From Porphyra umbilicalis (taxonomy: Eukaryota > Rhodophyta > Bangiophyceae > Bangiales > Bangiaceae): a stretch of 64,000 nt of DNA. A program made the position numbers and the translations under genes. Position 1 is the first letter of the stretch; each line of letters begins with the position of its first letter. Below, in pieces: positions 51,011 through 62,745 of the stretch. The stretch lies in the NCBI GenBank assembly GCA_002049455.2, contig KV919106.1, positions 1 through 64,000 on the forward strand. Direction: 5' to 3'. The notes beneath the pieces are model-generated. The model saw only the letters and a program-made list of their open reading frames with translations. It had not been told where the DNA came from and ran no database searches.

Positions 51011-54000
51011 GTAAAAGCGTTGCGCGTTGCCTATCTCTCTGTGATGCTGCATGCTTTTCTTATTACCTGCTTTCCCGCTGTTCCGCGTTGCCATCTTTGA
51101 CCTCAGCCGCCTCGTTGCTGCGCGCCGGGCGCCGCGTCCGGGCGTCGCCGCCCGGCCACCCGTGGTCGGCACGGTCGCCGCTATCGCGCGTCCTCCACCC
51201 GCAGGCACCGCCAGTCACAGTGCGTGTGGGCTCACCGCCGCCCCGCTGCATACCGCCACGGCCGACGGTGCGCGGCTGCCCGACAGCGCGTCTTCGGCGC
51301 GGGCTACGGCGGCGCTTCGTACCGCCGCGGCCGCCATCGCCTCAACGCAGACGTGCGACGCCTGTGGACGCGCCGGCCGACCGCGACGTGAAGCAGCCGC
51401 TGGCAGCACTGCGGAGGGAAGAGGGTTGGGAAGGATGCAACTGCAACGCGCACAACCGCACGCCGCTGCCGCCGACGGGCGGCGCCATGCACGACACCTG
51501 CCCGCAGAGGCCGGCGGGCTGCCGTTGGCTTGGGAATCGCCCCCTTCCCCACGACGCCGCTCCACGCCACCCCCCTCACCCTATGCGTGACGGCTAATCG
51601 GTGGCGGCACTATTTTGCAGCCGTCGACGTCCCGGTCACGGGCGACCGCCTGCGCGACCGCGCGGTCGCGAGCGTGGCGCGCAACGGTGGTCACACACTG
51701 TCGGCCACTGTGGTGGAAATTGGGACCACGGGCGGACGCACGTCCGCGGCAGCCGTGAAGAAGACGACGCCGTCACTCCGCGGCGGCGGTTGGCTTTCCG
51801 CCGCTGCTGACAGAGGCGGCGGCAGGCGACGCACGACCGCGTGCAGTCGGCGGCAGGCGGCGGCGGGTGCAGCGGCGGCGGGTGGCCCGGCGGTGGGCGG
51901 TCACGCGTCGCCGCCGCATGTTGCCGTGACGGCAGTCTTGCCACCGCTGCGCACCCGGCGGCGCAACGGCGGCACGCGGCGACGGCACGACCAGGGGCGC
52001 CGGCAGCAGCAGCGGTGGCGCCTCTGTCGGCGGTGGTCGTACCTGGGTCGTGGTCGACGTGGCAGTGGTTGGTGGTGGCGGTAGCCATGTTGTGGAGGGG
52101 GCGAGCAGCGGTGGTTGGGGCCCTTCCCACGGCGGGCGCGAATCCCGAGCTGGCTGCAGCCGGCGGGCGACGGCCGGTGCCCTGGCGTGGGCGGCGGCAG
52201 CAGCCCCCCGCAAGTCCTCTGACGCCGCCGCCGCCTGGGTGGCGTCGTCATGGGCAAAGGCCGGCCCGTCGACGTGTCGGGCGCTGTGCACGCCTTCCGT
52301 CATCCCCTGCGCTCCCGCGAGCCGCCGCCGTCGACTGCACGACCAATACAGATAGCGCGCCACCACCTGCTTTTTGCCGCTGTGGTGGTGGCCGTAGCGA
52401 CGGCGCGGACGGCCTCCCGCGTCAGTTGGGGGATGGTGCAGAAAACTGCCTGGACCCGTGTCGCACGAATGCAGGTTGGACATACGGCGTCGGGCGTGGC
52501 ATGCACTTCAGAACGCAATGTCACACGTGAACTCCCCAAGGCACCATGTCAGCCACGCCTGTCTCGCATGCGGGCGGAACACCATGATGGCTCCAAAACG
52601 TTTCCGACTCTGCTGTCGAATGTACAACCCCTACCAGCATCGTTGAAAGCTGAAATCGTGCCTGCACAGCAGGCCCCGCTAGAGCCCAGGTCGAGCCCGC
52701 GAGACAACCTTGTCACTTTCAGAGCTGGAATCGTCAAAAACGCGGGCCACGTTTGCAATCGATTCGCGTCATGGAGACGAAAATGCATCTTGCTCGCCAG
52801 GTCTGTGTCGCTTTCCACGATCGATGTACACGGGACGGCTGTGGGACCTGGGAGGGAATGATCCTACAGCGGAAAAACAGTACGACACAGGCTGAACGTG
52901 CACATGCGAACCGACCTAAGACGGCACGATGTGCGTTTCAGAATGGGCAACACCCGCCAGCCCTTTTGCGCGAGGCATGTCCAGCGAAAACCCTTCCAGA
53001 CACGAGATCCACTTTATGCCAACTACAACCAATAGGATGACGCCATTCTGGCGATTTGAGGCGTCTTTCAGCGTCGGATTATATTTTCACACATTTCTTC
53101 GTGCCTCCGCACGAAAGACGTGGTCATCATGACAGTGTTGTGTATCAAGGTGAGCACCCGCCGCCGCCGTGGGCTCGACCACGGTGGCGCCGACCCGCAG
53201 TGTGAGTGTCGGGTCAAAGCAAGTCTGGTCTCTTCGTCCTACTCCCCCGGCCACCCGGGCTCACAGCTATGTACCCTCCAGGCGCTGCTCGCCCTATCGC
53301 CGGTCTCCCCCGTGCGTGCACCCTCGGTTCATGCCCCCCAGTGCGTGCCCCCCGCACGCCCTGGCGCGCCACTCAGTGGCCCGCACGCCGGGGCGGTTCC
53401 CATCCCGTGGGCCTCCCGCCCGCTCCCTCACTGGGGCGCCTCCGCGGCGCTCCCCCGTCACTCGCGCCCGTCTGGGCCGCTCGCGCCCGTCCGGGCCGGC
53501 CGCGCCCCCCTCAGCGCCCACGTGGCGCTGCGCCGGGCGCGCCGCCTCATCAACCACCACCCTGGCACCCGCCGGCGCCACGTCACCTTGGCGCCGGTGC
53601 GGCGGCGGCACGTCTGCTTACAGCGGTGCGCCCGCCGACCGCCACGCAACAGATAAAGCTGTCGCGCTGAGAGGGGTTTTTGTGTCCGTCGCATTTAGGA
53701 CAACAGGGAGTGACTGCTCGAGGTGAAAGTCGGCGTCCAGTGGGAACGAGGCCTAAGCGTAGAGCGTGTGGGTACCAGGGTATCTATTCGATGTTCGTGA
53801 CGCATAAAAGAAGACCACGGATGACTGACCACAGTAAAGCTCTCGCCGATACACACTTCGTCACCACATGCCAGACAGTGCCGGCCGTGGTCTCAAGGCA
53901 TTGTGGACACACATGTGGCTATTCGCACCTGCCTGGTAAGACTGCGGCGTGTCGCCATCGACCGCTGCTCCCACTCTGTCTGGAGGAGGAGGAGCCGATC

Positions 54001-55660
54001 CGCCGTGCTGGGGTTGACTAAGGCTCCAAAGGCGGCGCTTTCCTTTCAAGCCACAGCCAGTGACGTGGACGGCGCTGCCAGGTGCTCCACCATTCGTGGC
54101 GCCTCCTCCATTCGTAGGACCAAAGGGCATCAAATTGCTGGCGCCAATCAGTCCTGAGGCCGACCCCCTTCGGCCTCAATGAACTCCACATTCTTCGTGC
54201 CAGTGGTCATGACCAGACACGACCACCCGAAATGGTGCGCAATCGTCCATGTCGATCGAACAGAGGTGCGACCCGAGGGGTTTAGAAACATTTGTGCACA
54301 TGTAGCCTGCTTTCTCCGAGAGTGGCCCATGTTGACGACAATAATGTGGCGATCTCGGTCGATTCAGATCTGTGTCACGTCGGTACCGTGCTCGTCGTGG
54401 TGCGCACCATGCTCGGGTCAGAACACTGACGCGTTGTCCTGCCTCATCGTTTCTTGAGCTGTGTCGTTCGTCTCCTCCACGGCGAGGGATATCCGGCCCG
54501 ACCACCCTAGTTTTCCACCAGGTACGTTTCAGCATGTTTCACCATCGTGCATTCCATGGACAACAGCGGTTGTGACCAACATGACGCCGAAACAGCGGTT
54601 GTGACCAACATGATGCAGAGCTGGTCGCACTGCGTCGACAGCCCGTTCTCCCGCACATGCTCGAGCTGTCGTTCAAGGCCAAATGGCAGTCTTCTAACCT
54701 TTGCTCATGAGGCGGTTGGACCATATCGTTGTGCTGTGGTCATTTGATTCTGAAGTCATGGCTTGCGGCGCTTGCAACAAATTCGGCCCGCGACAAGCGC
54801 ATCCTACCGCGTCAGATGCGTCGCGCTGCCCACATTTGGAGTTCCGTTGTTGTCGCCGTTTGCAAGTCGATCATCCTCGGTTTCGGCCGGTCGTCGCCGA
54901 TAGGTACGTATGGGGACGGTTCTCGCGGCGGTGTTCGCGTCACTTCCTTTTCCCAGGACGTGTGCCGTGTGGGCCGTCGACTCGGCCACTGTTTGTTTTT
55001 CTCCCGCATAACGGCCACCGACCTCTGAGCTATGTCGAACACGCGGCGGTTGAAAGCAGCAGGCTGTGCTCTGCGCCCGCTTCCTGCACGCGACTTTGCG
55101 TGCCCCGCCCTCGTTGATGTTAAAGTTCTTTGTGGCATGGATGCCTCGGTTTGATGCCGTCGCATTGCTCTGTCTCTCGATCTTGTGCCCGAAGACGAGG
55201 CGCCGTGTATTTCGTGTTCTTTGAGTTCGTGCACGCTGTTCCATGGCGTGAGCTCGTTCTTCGTCAGCATTCGTCGCCCCGCACCGAAGTGTTTCAGTTT
55301 GTGCGAGCCCGTGGCGTACTCAGGCACCATCAGGCAAGCTTCTCGCGGTGTCGAGCGGCATTGTTTCTCTTATTTTTCGACAACTGGAGGAATCGCAGGT
55401 CACACCCTGGGGGGGTCGTTCTGGTGAGGAGCTCTATCGATGACCTCCAATACTTCACGGGGGTGGCCCACAGGAACAGGGCGGCGGTCCGTGTACGGAG
55501 GGTCCACGGACGGGGTGGGGCAGGGCGGGCAGTGGGCATTGGGAGGATAACAAGGTAAAAAGTGAGACAGCGGACGCGGGACGGTGGTGGAACCAGTTCG
55601 AGACCCGCCCAACAGTCGCTGCCCCCCCACACCTCTGACAGGAACGAGAAGGACCGAAGA
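51011..55660. other. 4.6 kb region without a supported gene
   Basis: 51040-52200 is GC-rich. After CTATTTTGCAG near 51618 a protein-like reading begins (VDVPVTGDRLRDRAVASVAR, then HTLSATVVEIGTTGG), possibly a single exon of unknown function. 52200-55500 is more balanced in composition with only short ORFs on both strands; 53200-53650 is Pro/Arg-coding GC-rich. A 22-bp direct repeat (ACAGCGGTTGTGACCAACAT plus GA) lies at 54563-54584 and 54592-54613. Confidence 0.3.
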
Positions 55661-55663
55661 ACA

Positions 55664-56418
55664 TGGCTGCTTTCGCGGCCGCTGCAATGGGCGGGCCGCC
55701 GCGGCAACGGCGGCGTCCACCGCAGCGCTGAACACGGCCAAGGACGAGGCGGTCAAGTCGGGCTGCCAGCTCGCCGTGGCACCGCGGTTCGAGCAGCCAA
55801 GTCGCCGCGGCAACGCAAGTGAGCGAGCGGTACTGTGACCAACACCGGCACGTGCCCGTCTTCGCCCAAGAGGGGTGGTCCCTGTGATGGAGGCACAGCC
55901 GGGCGAGGGCAGCAGGCGGGAGGCGTGTTAGACCACCGCTTAGCGGCCGGCGGTCGTGGACGCGTCCGAAAAGAGCCCAGCAACTCTTTGCGCGAGCAAG
56001 CTCACGCTGTCGTCGTGAGAACCAGAGGCTGACTACTATCTGAGCACGCTCATGCGGCGCCTGAACGGAACTCGGTTCCCGCTGGCGTCAGACCGCCACC
56101 CAGCAGGCGAAAGGACCATTGTGGCTCGCCTGTGACTACTGAAGTTGCATAAACTGAAAACGCTCCATGTGTATGGCGACCGCATACAGGCCGCCCGGAC
56201 AAGCAGGGCGCTTGAGTTTTAGTGCGGGCGACACCATCATAGCTTTTGAACAGATACCGGCCGGCCGCGTGCCCCCCAACTACCATGGGCATGATCACCT
56301 GCCTGCCCACTGTGGACACCATGGGTATTTCTCCTGCGATGACCGGACAGGGAAGAAAATGAGGCAGGGAAGCGTGATGAAGCTGCTCGATTGGCAAGAG
56401 ATGCATGCCTCAGGTTAG
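55664..56418 (+). CDS. possible multi-exon gene with an SH3-like segment, very uncertain
   Basis: One exon-like reading ends around 55819 (STAALNTAKDEAVKSGCQLA onward) at a good donor, CAA/GTGAGC. About 360 bp later, after CATACAG, a reading resembles the first half of an SH3 domain (AGRLSFSAGDTIIAFEQ) followed by NYHGHD and GYFSCDD. Exon order and frames cannot be fixed and the Trp-Trp pair expected in SH3 is missing, so this is a hint rather than a call. Confidence 0.17.
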
Positions 56419-56559
56419 ACACAATCTGCGAATGACGAGTGCCAGTCCGTGGGTCCCCAGTCAACACACCACTTCGCAAGAAACAAGCTCAGGAGCCCTC
56501 GCACTCGCAGCAGATACATTCACCAGACTCACCTGACAGAAACGAGCGCTCATGATGAT

Positions 56560-57210
56560 GTCAGTGGGGGTGGCCGCGGTGTGGAAGACAGCCGTGGGGA
56601 TGGCCGCGGTGGCGATTTCCGCGGCGCCAATGGCCTCGCCGCGCGGGCGCCGGCCGCTGTGAACATGAAGGCGACGACGCCGACCTCCGCGGGGTTAGCC
56701 GCGGTGTCGAGGACCACGGTGGGGATGGCCGCGGTAGCGAGGACCCCAGTGACGATGGCCGCGCCGCGCTGACGCTGGCCGCCGTGGGGATGATCGCAGT
56801 GTCAACGGCCGCCGTGACGAGGGCCACGGAGACGACGACCGCCGCGGGGATGACCGTGGTGACGGTGGCCGCGGGGGCGATTGCCGCGGTGACGGTGGCG
56901 CCGGGTGCAACTACCGCGGTGAGGATGACCGCCTTGAGGATGACCGCGCTGCCGACAGCCACGGTGCTGACGGCCGCGGTGACGACGACCGTGGTGACGA
57001 TGTCCATGGAAACGATGGCCGCCGTGACGGGGGCCGCGGTGACGATGGCCACGGTGCCGATGGCAGTGGTGCATTGACCGCCGTCATGAGTTCAACTCTG
57101 AGGACAGCCGCGGTGACGAGGGAGATGACGACGGCCGTGGTGACGACGGCTGTGGTGACGATGATCACAGTGAGAACGAGCGCGGTGGGGATGGCGGTGG
57201 TAGCGACGGT
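56560..57210. repeat. 15-bp minisatellite, long degenerate array
   Basis: Consensus GTGACGATGGCCGCG, varying at most positions, repeated for about 650 bp. The unit is a multiple of three, so pentapeptide repeats (VTMAA-like on plus, TVVTA-like on minus) appear on both strands; the period alone explains the long open frames. Confidence 0.85.
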
Positions 57211-57310
57211 GGCGGTTGGAACGTCACCGAGATGAGGATGGCCGTCAGTGGGGTAGTGACGACGTCATCAGCGCCGTCCCCACCAGATCGGCGGTGGAAA
57301 GTGGATCTCC

Positions 57311-58129
57311 ATGCTGGCCAATCATATCATGGGACAGTCGTTGGAGCGCTACTGGCCTCACGGCCGTGACAGGTGCTGGGATCTGATAGAAAAAATTGAC
57401 GCATTCGAGGCTCTGAATAACGTTCGACGATCGGGACGGTTCTCAGTCGACAAAAAGCACGTGGACATGAAGGCCGCGACCGATGCTGGGATCCAGAAGT
57501 ACGCGACCGATGCGGGGATCCAGAAATACACGATGCCAGTCCAAAGTACTGTATTTTCGAACAAGTCTTCGGCTTCGTCGTGCGCATCGACTTGGGACAG
57601 ACTGAGCATGGTGCGCGCTGCCGCGTTGCGCTCTGAACGAATGCACTTGAGGCTCACCGCAGAAGAGCCAACATTCGTTCTGGCTGCTCGATGGGCAATA
57701 CGCAAAAGTGGTCGCGCTTGTCGTTGCTGCGACTCGCACTATGTCTTCACGAACAGTTCGCATAAGGTCTTGAGGCATCCCTTCCCTTGTGGCATCACGA
57801 CTCGTCACAGTGCAATCTCCTTGAAAACTCGGTCATCGACACCAACGCTATCCTCGAGCTTTACTGGCCATGGTTACTCGCCATATTTTGCAGCTGCCGA
57901 CGCCTTCGAACCCGCGACGTCCACGCATGTCTCATGTCAAATCTGTCGACTGCGTCCTGAGACGACGTGCGAACTGGCGCATGCCCGACCGGGGTTCGAT
58001 ACGTGGAGCGGCATACAAGTCAATTGGTTTCACTCTGTGTCCTTTTCCTGCTTCTCTCTCCTGTGCCGTGTTCTCTGCGCTTGTCGCAGAGAAGCTGTCA
58101 GCGTCACGGCCGCCACCAGCATCATGTGA
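57311..58129 (+). CDS. hypothetical protein ORF
   Basis: A 272-codon ORF in DNA of ordinary base composition, where such length is less likely by chance. It begins MLANHIMGQSLERYWPHGRD, contains a ninefold-residue duplication ATDAGIQKY encoded by a 27-bp direct repeat (about 57477-57530), and a Cys-rich middle (CRCCDSH, CQICRLRPETTC) that could bind zinc. The last 30 residues are hydrophobic and Cys-rich. No family is recognised. It starts about 100 bp after the 15-bp minisatellite. Confidence 0.3.
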   Translation: MLANHIMGQSLERYWPHGRDRCWDLIEKIDAFEALNNVRRSGRFSVDKKHVDMKAATDAGIQKYATDAGIQKYTMPVQSTVFSNKSSASSCASTWDRLSMVRAAALRSERMHLRLTAEEPTFVLAARWAIRKSGRACRCCDSHYVFTNSSHKVLRHPFPCGITTRHSAISLKTRSSTPTLSSSFTGHGYSPYFAAADAFEPATSTHVSCQICRLRPETTCELAHARPGFDTWSGIQVNWFHSVSFSCFSLLCRVLCACRREAVSVTAATSIM

Positions 58130-58653
58130 TAGCTCCCTCCCGACCTGCAGTTGGCGTTGCCGTTGGCATGCCCGTTGACGAGGCCGATGCAGGGCTGCCC
58201 GCGGCGGAGGCGCGGAGGGACACAGCGGGGGCGACACAATGGCCATTGCCACGCCGACGGACTCGGTTCGGCCTTCCGCAAACAGCGGCGGGAGGGTGCC
58301 ACAGGCGCAATTGTGCGGGGACAGACCAGGTGTGGCGCTAGCCGGGCGTGCAGATCCTTGGACCATCGCCTCCGGCCAACAGCGGCGCGTTGCGTCTGCG
58401 CACATGCACGCCACCCGCGTGTTGCGCCTCCACCTGGGCTAGATGGATTAAATAGAATCCCACGTCTTCCCTCTGCCCCGGGGCTAGTCCCCGCGGCAAC
58501 CACCTATGACCTCGCCAACGAGGTGCCCGCAACCCGCAGTCGGACCCCTCTCCGTCCCCTCGCACTGCCTCCGGCACCTACGCCTCCCCTGCGGTCCCCC
58601 GCACCTTATCCTCATCCTCGTGTCTGCTGCAGCACCGTTGACGGATGCGGGAA

Positions 58654-58873
58654 CACCCGCCGTCGAGGGGAACGGAGAAGGAAAGGTAGGACCAGCAAAA
58701 AAACGCCGGCCGCCCAGGGTTCCATTATCGCCGCCCCCGCCTCTGTCCCTGCGCCGCCCACCACACTCCACCAGACTCATGCTTTTAACGGTCGGCCGTC
58801 GCCAGCAGAGCCCACCCACCCGCGGCTCAAGAGACACGCTGCCCAGTGCCACGGATGTCCTAACGATAAACCG
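58654..58873. repeat. 220-bp direct repeat, copy 1
   Basis: From CACCCGCCGTCGAGGGGAAC to GTCCTAACGATAAACCG. It is nearly identical to copy 2 at 59717-59936, offset by 1063 bp, with scattered substitutions. Each copy is the same length and starts and ends at the same points. Confidence 0.9.
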
Positions 58874-58885
58874 GCGCGCATCCCC

Positions 58886-59580
58886 GACCCGCCGCGGGCC
58901 GTGCCCCTTGACACCGCCACCGCCGCCGCCATCCCCCGCCCGCCCCCGCCCGCGCGCCCGCGGGTGCCGACGCAGCGACCGACCCCGACGGCCACCGCCG
59001 CACGACGGCGCGCACCGGCGGCGCCGTCACGACGCCGCGCCGCCCCGCCCCCACCACGGCGGCGACCGAGCGCGGGCGCCAGCAACACACTGCCGGCGGG
59101 GACGCGGCGCCGCGCCCGACCCGCCGCGGGCCTTGCCCCTTGACACCGCCGCCGCCGCCGCCATCCCCCGCCCGCCCCCGCCCGCGCGCCCGCGGGTGCC
59201 GATGCATAGACCGACCCCGACGGCCACCGCCGCTCGACGGCGCGCACCGGCGGCGCCGTCACGACGCCGCGCCGACCGCCCACACCGCGGCGGCGACCGA
59301 GCGCGGGCGCCAGCAACACACTGCCGGCGGGGACGCGGCGCCGCGCCCGACCCGCCGCGGGCCGTGCCCCTTGACACCGCCGCCGCCGCCGCCATCTCCC
59401 GCCCGCCCCCGCCCGCGCGCCCGCGGGTGCCGTCGCAGCGACCGACCCCGACGGCCACCGCCGCACGACGGCGCGCACCGGCGGCGCCGTCACGACGCCG
59501 CGCCGCCCCGCCCCCACCGCGGCGGCGACCGAGCGTGGACGCCAGCAACACACTGCCGGCGGGGACGGGGCGCCGCGCCC
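58886..59580. repeat. three-copy tandem repeat, 231-232-bp unit
   Basis: Units 58886-59117, 59118-59348 and 59349-59580, each starting GACCCGCCGCGGGCC and containing TTGACACCGCC about 22 bases in. The units are very similar, suggesting recent amplification. The array is bracketed by the 220-bp direct repeats. Confidence 0.92.
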
Positions 59581-59716
59581 GACCGTCGCTGCTCCCCCAT
59601 TTCTCCGCCTCGGCGGCCGCGCGGGAGGGCTGCCATGGCACCCGGCGGGCGGCCGACGCCCGCGGCCGACACGCCCGCCCCCCCCCCCCCCCCCTCGCCT
59701 TCCCCGCCCCCCCCGA

Positions 59717-59936
59717 CACCCGCCGTGGAGGGGAACACAGAAGGGAAGGTAGGACGAACGAAAAAACGCCGGCCGCCCCGGGTTCCATTATCGCCGCCCC
59801 CGCCTCTGTCCCTGCGCCGCCCACCACATTCCACCAGACTCATGCCTTTAACGGTCGGCCGTCGCCAGCAGCGCCCACCCACCCGCGGCTCAAGAGACAC
59901 GCTGCCCAGTGCCACGGATGTCGTAACGATAAACCG
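59717..59936. repeat. 220-bp direct repeat, copy 2
   Basis: Second copy of the repeat at 58654-58873, in the same orientation. Between the tandem array and this copy lies about 135 bp of unique sequence with a C run (59678-59693). Confidence 0.9.
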
Positions 59937-60251
59937 CACAACACCATGACAGCAGGCCATGGCGGGGAACGCACGCAAGAAAAGAGAGCCTCGCCATCCA
60001 TCAGAGTGTGTTTCTCGAAGCCTGGCAAAGACCGCTGGCGACGCCACCTCACCACCATTCTCACTCAGACAGGCCTTTCTGCCACTGTCGCACGCCGCAC
60101 ACAGTCGTCGCCTTTCACAACACAATATCGTCATGCCATACGCACCCCACAGAGTGGCAAACGTTCAACAGAACCACATACCATCGTCGCGCCATACACC
60201 GCGCATTCACCCCCACCCTTGCCCCTCCACGGGGGACTGCCCTTGGCCGCC

Positions 60252-60940
60252 TTAATTGCCGTCGCCCGTCGTCGGGTTAACACAGGCAATGCCCTCTTCG
60301 GCCTCATTGACGATACTCGGGGGCCTGCTACCGATTCGGCCGCATCCACCGCTGCAGGGACAGGGCCAACCCATCGGTGCCCCTTTCAGGTCCTTGACGA
60401 GGCTCTCCCCGAGGTGCACGTCCTCGGGGAACCTCCGACGCCGCCGCTGCCAGGAGCACCACATTCATGTCGGCCAAAGTCTGCTACAGACCCGAACAGT
60501 AGACCACAAGAGGGGCACTCGAACCACACACGGGCACCAGGAGGAATTCGGACTCGAACCCCACCTCCTCCGATGGCGCACGGCGACGAGGGACATACGC
60601 AACGGGCTCCCTGTTTCCATGCATGGTCTCCAACATGCGGGACGGCGCCGCTCGAAGAAACCGCACAAGGACCGACACGAACGGAGACATGCACATGTTG
60701 TGAAGCGCGATCGTCTGTGCGCGAGCGGTGAGGCACTCCTCCACCGCACGTTGCACACAATTGGTCGGCGGGTGGAGCGGCTCCGGAAGGAGCTGCCGGT
60801 GGTTCAGGAGCAGGTGGTATCATCGAATGAGTGTCAGGTGAAGACATCGTGGAGAGGGCCAGCGGTGACGAAGATGAAAGCTCGGTGGTACGGGGCACGC
60901 AGTGACGAAGAAGAGGAGCTGCACGAGAAGGGGCCCGCAA
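60252..60940 (-). CDS. candidate zinc-finger protein, incomplete model
   Basis: A minus-strand frame from 60940 contains CATCGGG and a C2H2-like finger FECPSCGLLFGSVADFGRHE near 60470. A second frame continuing to 60252 reads SLVKDLKGAPMGWPCPCSGG and ends GIACVNPTTGDGN. They would need a frame change or intron near 60450. The finger has Cys-x2-Cys and one clear His; the second His ligand is not obvious. No family assigned. Confidence 0.28.
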
Positions 60941-61946
60941 GGCAGCTGATCTGATTCTGAGCTTTACACCTCGTGAAGGAAAGTTGCCCTGCGACGTGCT
61001 GAAAATGTGGTAGTCGACAAAAATTAGGTCGTCACTTTTTTATGGGCCCCGGCATGGGCTCTCTGTCACAGGGTCCTGTTGGATGAGGGGAGGGCGGAAG
61101 TTCAAGTGATTGATGCAAATGTGCGAGGCAGCAGGAACAGACAACTCTCCTTTCGCCGCGTTATCTTTGGCCGCCATCCTCGCCGCGTCTGCTCTGGAGG
61201 TCACAACCCCAGACGCACATCATAGCCAGAGGCTGTGAACGCATGAGGCGGGCGCACCCACAACCACATCACCGCGAGCGTGGACGCGCCACACGAACAC
61301 GGCTTCTTTCTGCCCAAACTTTCATACGCGCTTTTCGAAACGATCATGCTGTACTGCCCTGTCGAGTTAATGCGAGGGGGTGGCACTGTCCACGCTGTGA
61401 TCTGAGGAAAACAACAGGTGCCTGATCTGACACGCTCACGTCAGCCATTGAGCTGTCGCGTTTGAGATAAGGAGCCAACGAGGGGCCGCAGATGGCATGA
61501 AATCCCAGGAGAGCAAAAAAACTGCCGGCTGACCGCACGAGACGTGTGTCACGACCTCATGGCGCGAACACAGGAAAGCACAGCGCGACGCAATGCCGCT
61601 AATTGAATTGCGTGGCGTGCTGTTTCCACACCGTGTCCGACTCTGGGCCTCACAGCAGCGCAACAGCATGTTAAGTGCATAGTTGACACGAATATCGCAA
61701 CGCATGCATCCCGATTGTCCCAGTACGGCCTTCGTCGCACCCATCCCCGTCGCCAGCTGCCCGCACTCGTACGTTGCGACAAGGATGCCGAATGCGGCGG
61801 CTGCCTGTACAACTGTGCGTTGCCGCAGCTGCGGGGGCACGAGCGGCGAGGGCACCTCGCTGTGACGACTATCTCCGGTGCATGCTTTCCCCGTGGTGGC
61901 GCCATCAAGCAGCCTGCAGCCCCCATCGCCCCCGCATCTCTACACA
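60941..61946. other. intergenic region upstream of the 61.9-kb gene
   Basis: Ordinary composition and short ORFs only. GTACGT occurs at about 61769 after CGCACTC and could be a donor of a 5' exon for the following gene; I cannot confirm it. Confidence 0.3.
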
Positions 61947-62432
61947 ATGGAGGCGGCCCCTCCCTCTTCACCCCGTGAGGACGACGCAGTCGTACAGCGT
62001 TGTCCTCTGCATCCCGACGTGCGCTTGGAGCAGCGCGATTGCGATGCTTGTCTCTTCCTCTGCCGTGCTGACCTGTGGGAGGCGGGCGATCTGATGCTGG
62101 CCATGTGCCCTGAGAGGGACGTGGCCTCGCTCATCCTCTGGCGCGGCCGCATGGACGCGAGGCTGAACCCGGTGCCTTTTGGCTGCTTCACCCAGCGCGG
62201 TCTGCTGTGCTTTTTCACCTCCACGTTTCGCGAGCCCAACGAGTACCCCATGCCCTCGGAGGCCATGAGCGTGTTTGTCGACATGCTGGACGCGGTGGTC
62301 GACTTCTTTTGGTCGCGCTGGGAGCTGCAGAACGAGACGACCAAGTACCCCTATTGCTCGGAGCACACGCCAACTGCGCTTGCTTGCAGCAGCTGCGTGT
62401 CGACCCACCCGTACTATGATGGAGCCCAGTAG
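61947..62432 (+). CDS. compact protein with two CxxH...CxxC zinc-ligand clusters, unknown function
   Basis: 161 residues from the ATG at 61947 (cacaATGG), preferred over an in-frame upstream ATG at 61878 because the conserved-looking sequence starts here. Near the N-terminus CPLHPDVRLEQRDCDAC has C-x2-H-x9-C-x2-C spacing, like half of a B-box. Near the C-terminus CSEHTPTALACSSC repeats the theme as C-x2-H-x6-C-x2-C. The middle is a well-mixed globular sequence with aromatic residues (VPFGCFTQRGLLCFF, VDFFWSRWELQNE). Coding bias is strong and a single frame is clear. I do not recognise the family; metal binding is inferred. Confidence 0.62.
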   Translation: MEAAPPSSPREDDAVVQRCPLHPDVRLEQRDCDACLFLCRADLWEAGDLMLAMCPERDVASLILWRGRMDARLNPVPFGCFTQRGLLCFFTSTFREPNEYPMPSEAMSVFVDMLDAVVDFFWSRWELQNETTKYPYCSEHTPTALACSSCVSTHPYYDGAQ

Positions 62433-62745
62433 GGGGAGTGTACTGGGTCCACGATCATTAAACTGACTGGTGCCTTTTGCCTTTTCGACCACCACCGCTA
62501 CCAGAAGTGGCTCCCGCGCGCCCCGCCGCCGCTGCCGGCTGCCGCCCGGCCCGCCGCCGCGACCACCGGCGCCGCCGGCCATGGAGCCCCTGCCGGCGGC
62601 CGCCGCCGCCGCATCCGCCGCGGCGCGTGCACGGCTCAGGTCTTGACAGGCACGCCCGCGGCAGCGGCGGCGGCGTCTGTCGCACGCGTGCCGCGCCTCT
62701 GTCGCCAGCGGCAGTGGTGGCGCGCACGAGGCGACGGCACCCGCC

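Noticed and set aside
54179-54535. Overlapping ORFs on both strands that could be a transposase remnant
   Set aside because: No DDE, zinc-knuckle or other motif could be found on either strand.
57940-58000. GGGTTCGATACG resembling a tRNA T-loop
   Set aside because: No five-base T-stem pairing and no cloverleaf around it.
60535-60575. Possible tRNA B-box on the minus strand (GGTTCGAGTCC)
   Set aside because: The flanking bases do not form a T-stem or acceptor stem and no A-box or anticodon arm lies upstream.
58506-60731. 741-codon plus-strand ORF spanning the 220- and 232-bp repeats
   Set aside because: Pro/Arg/Ala-rich product of the repeat; unit lengths of 232 bp do not preserve frame and no conserved segment is present.
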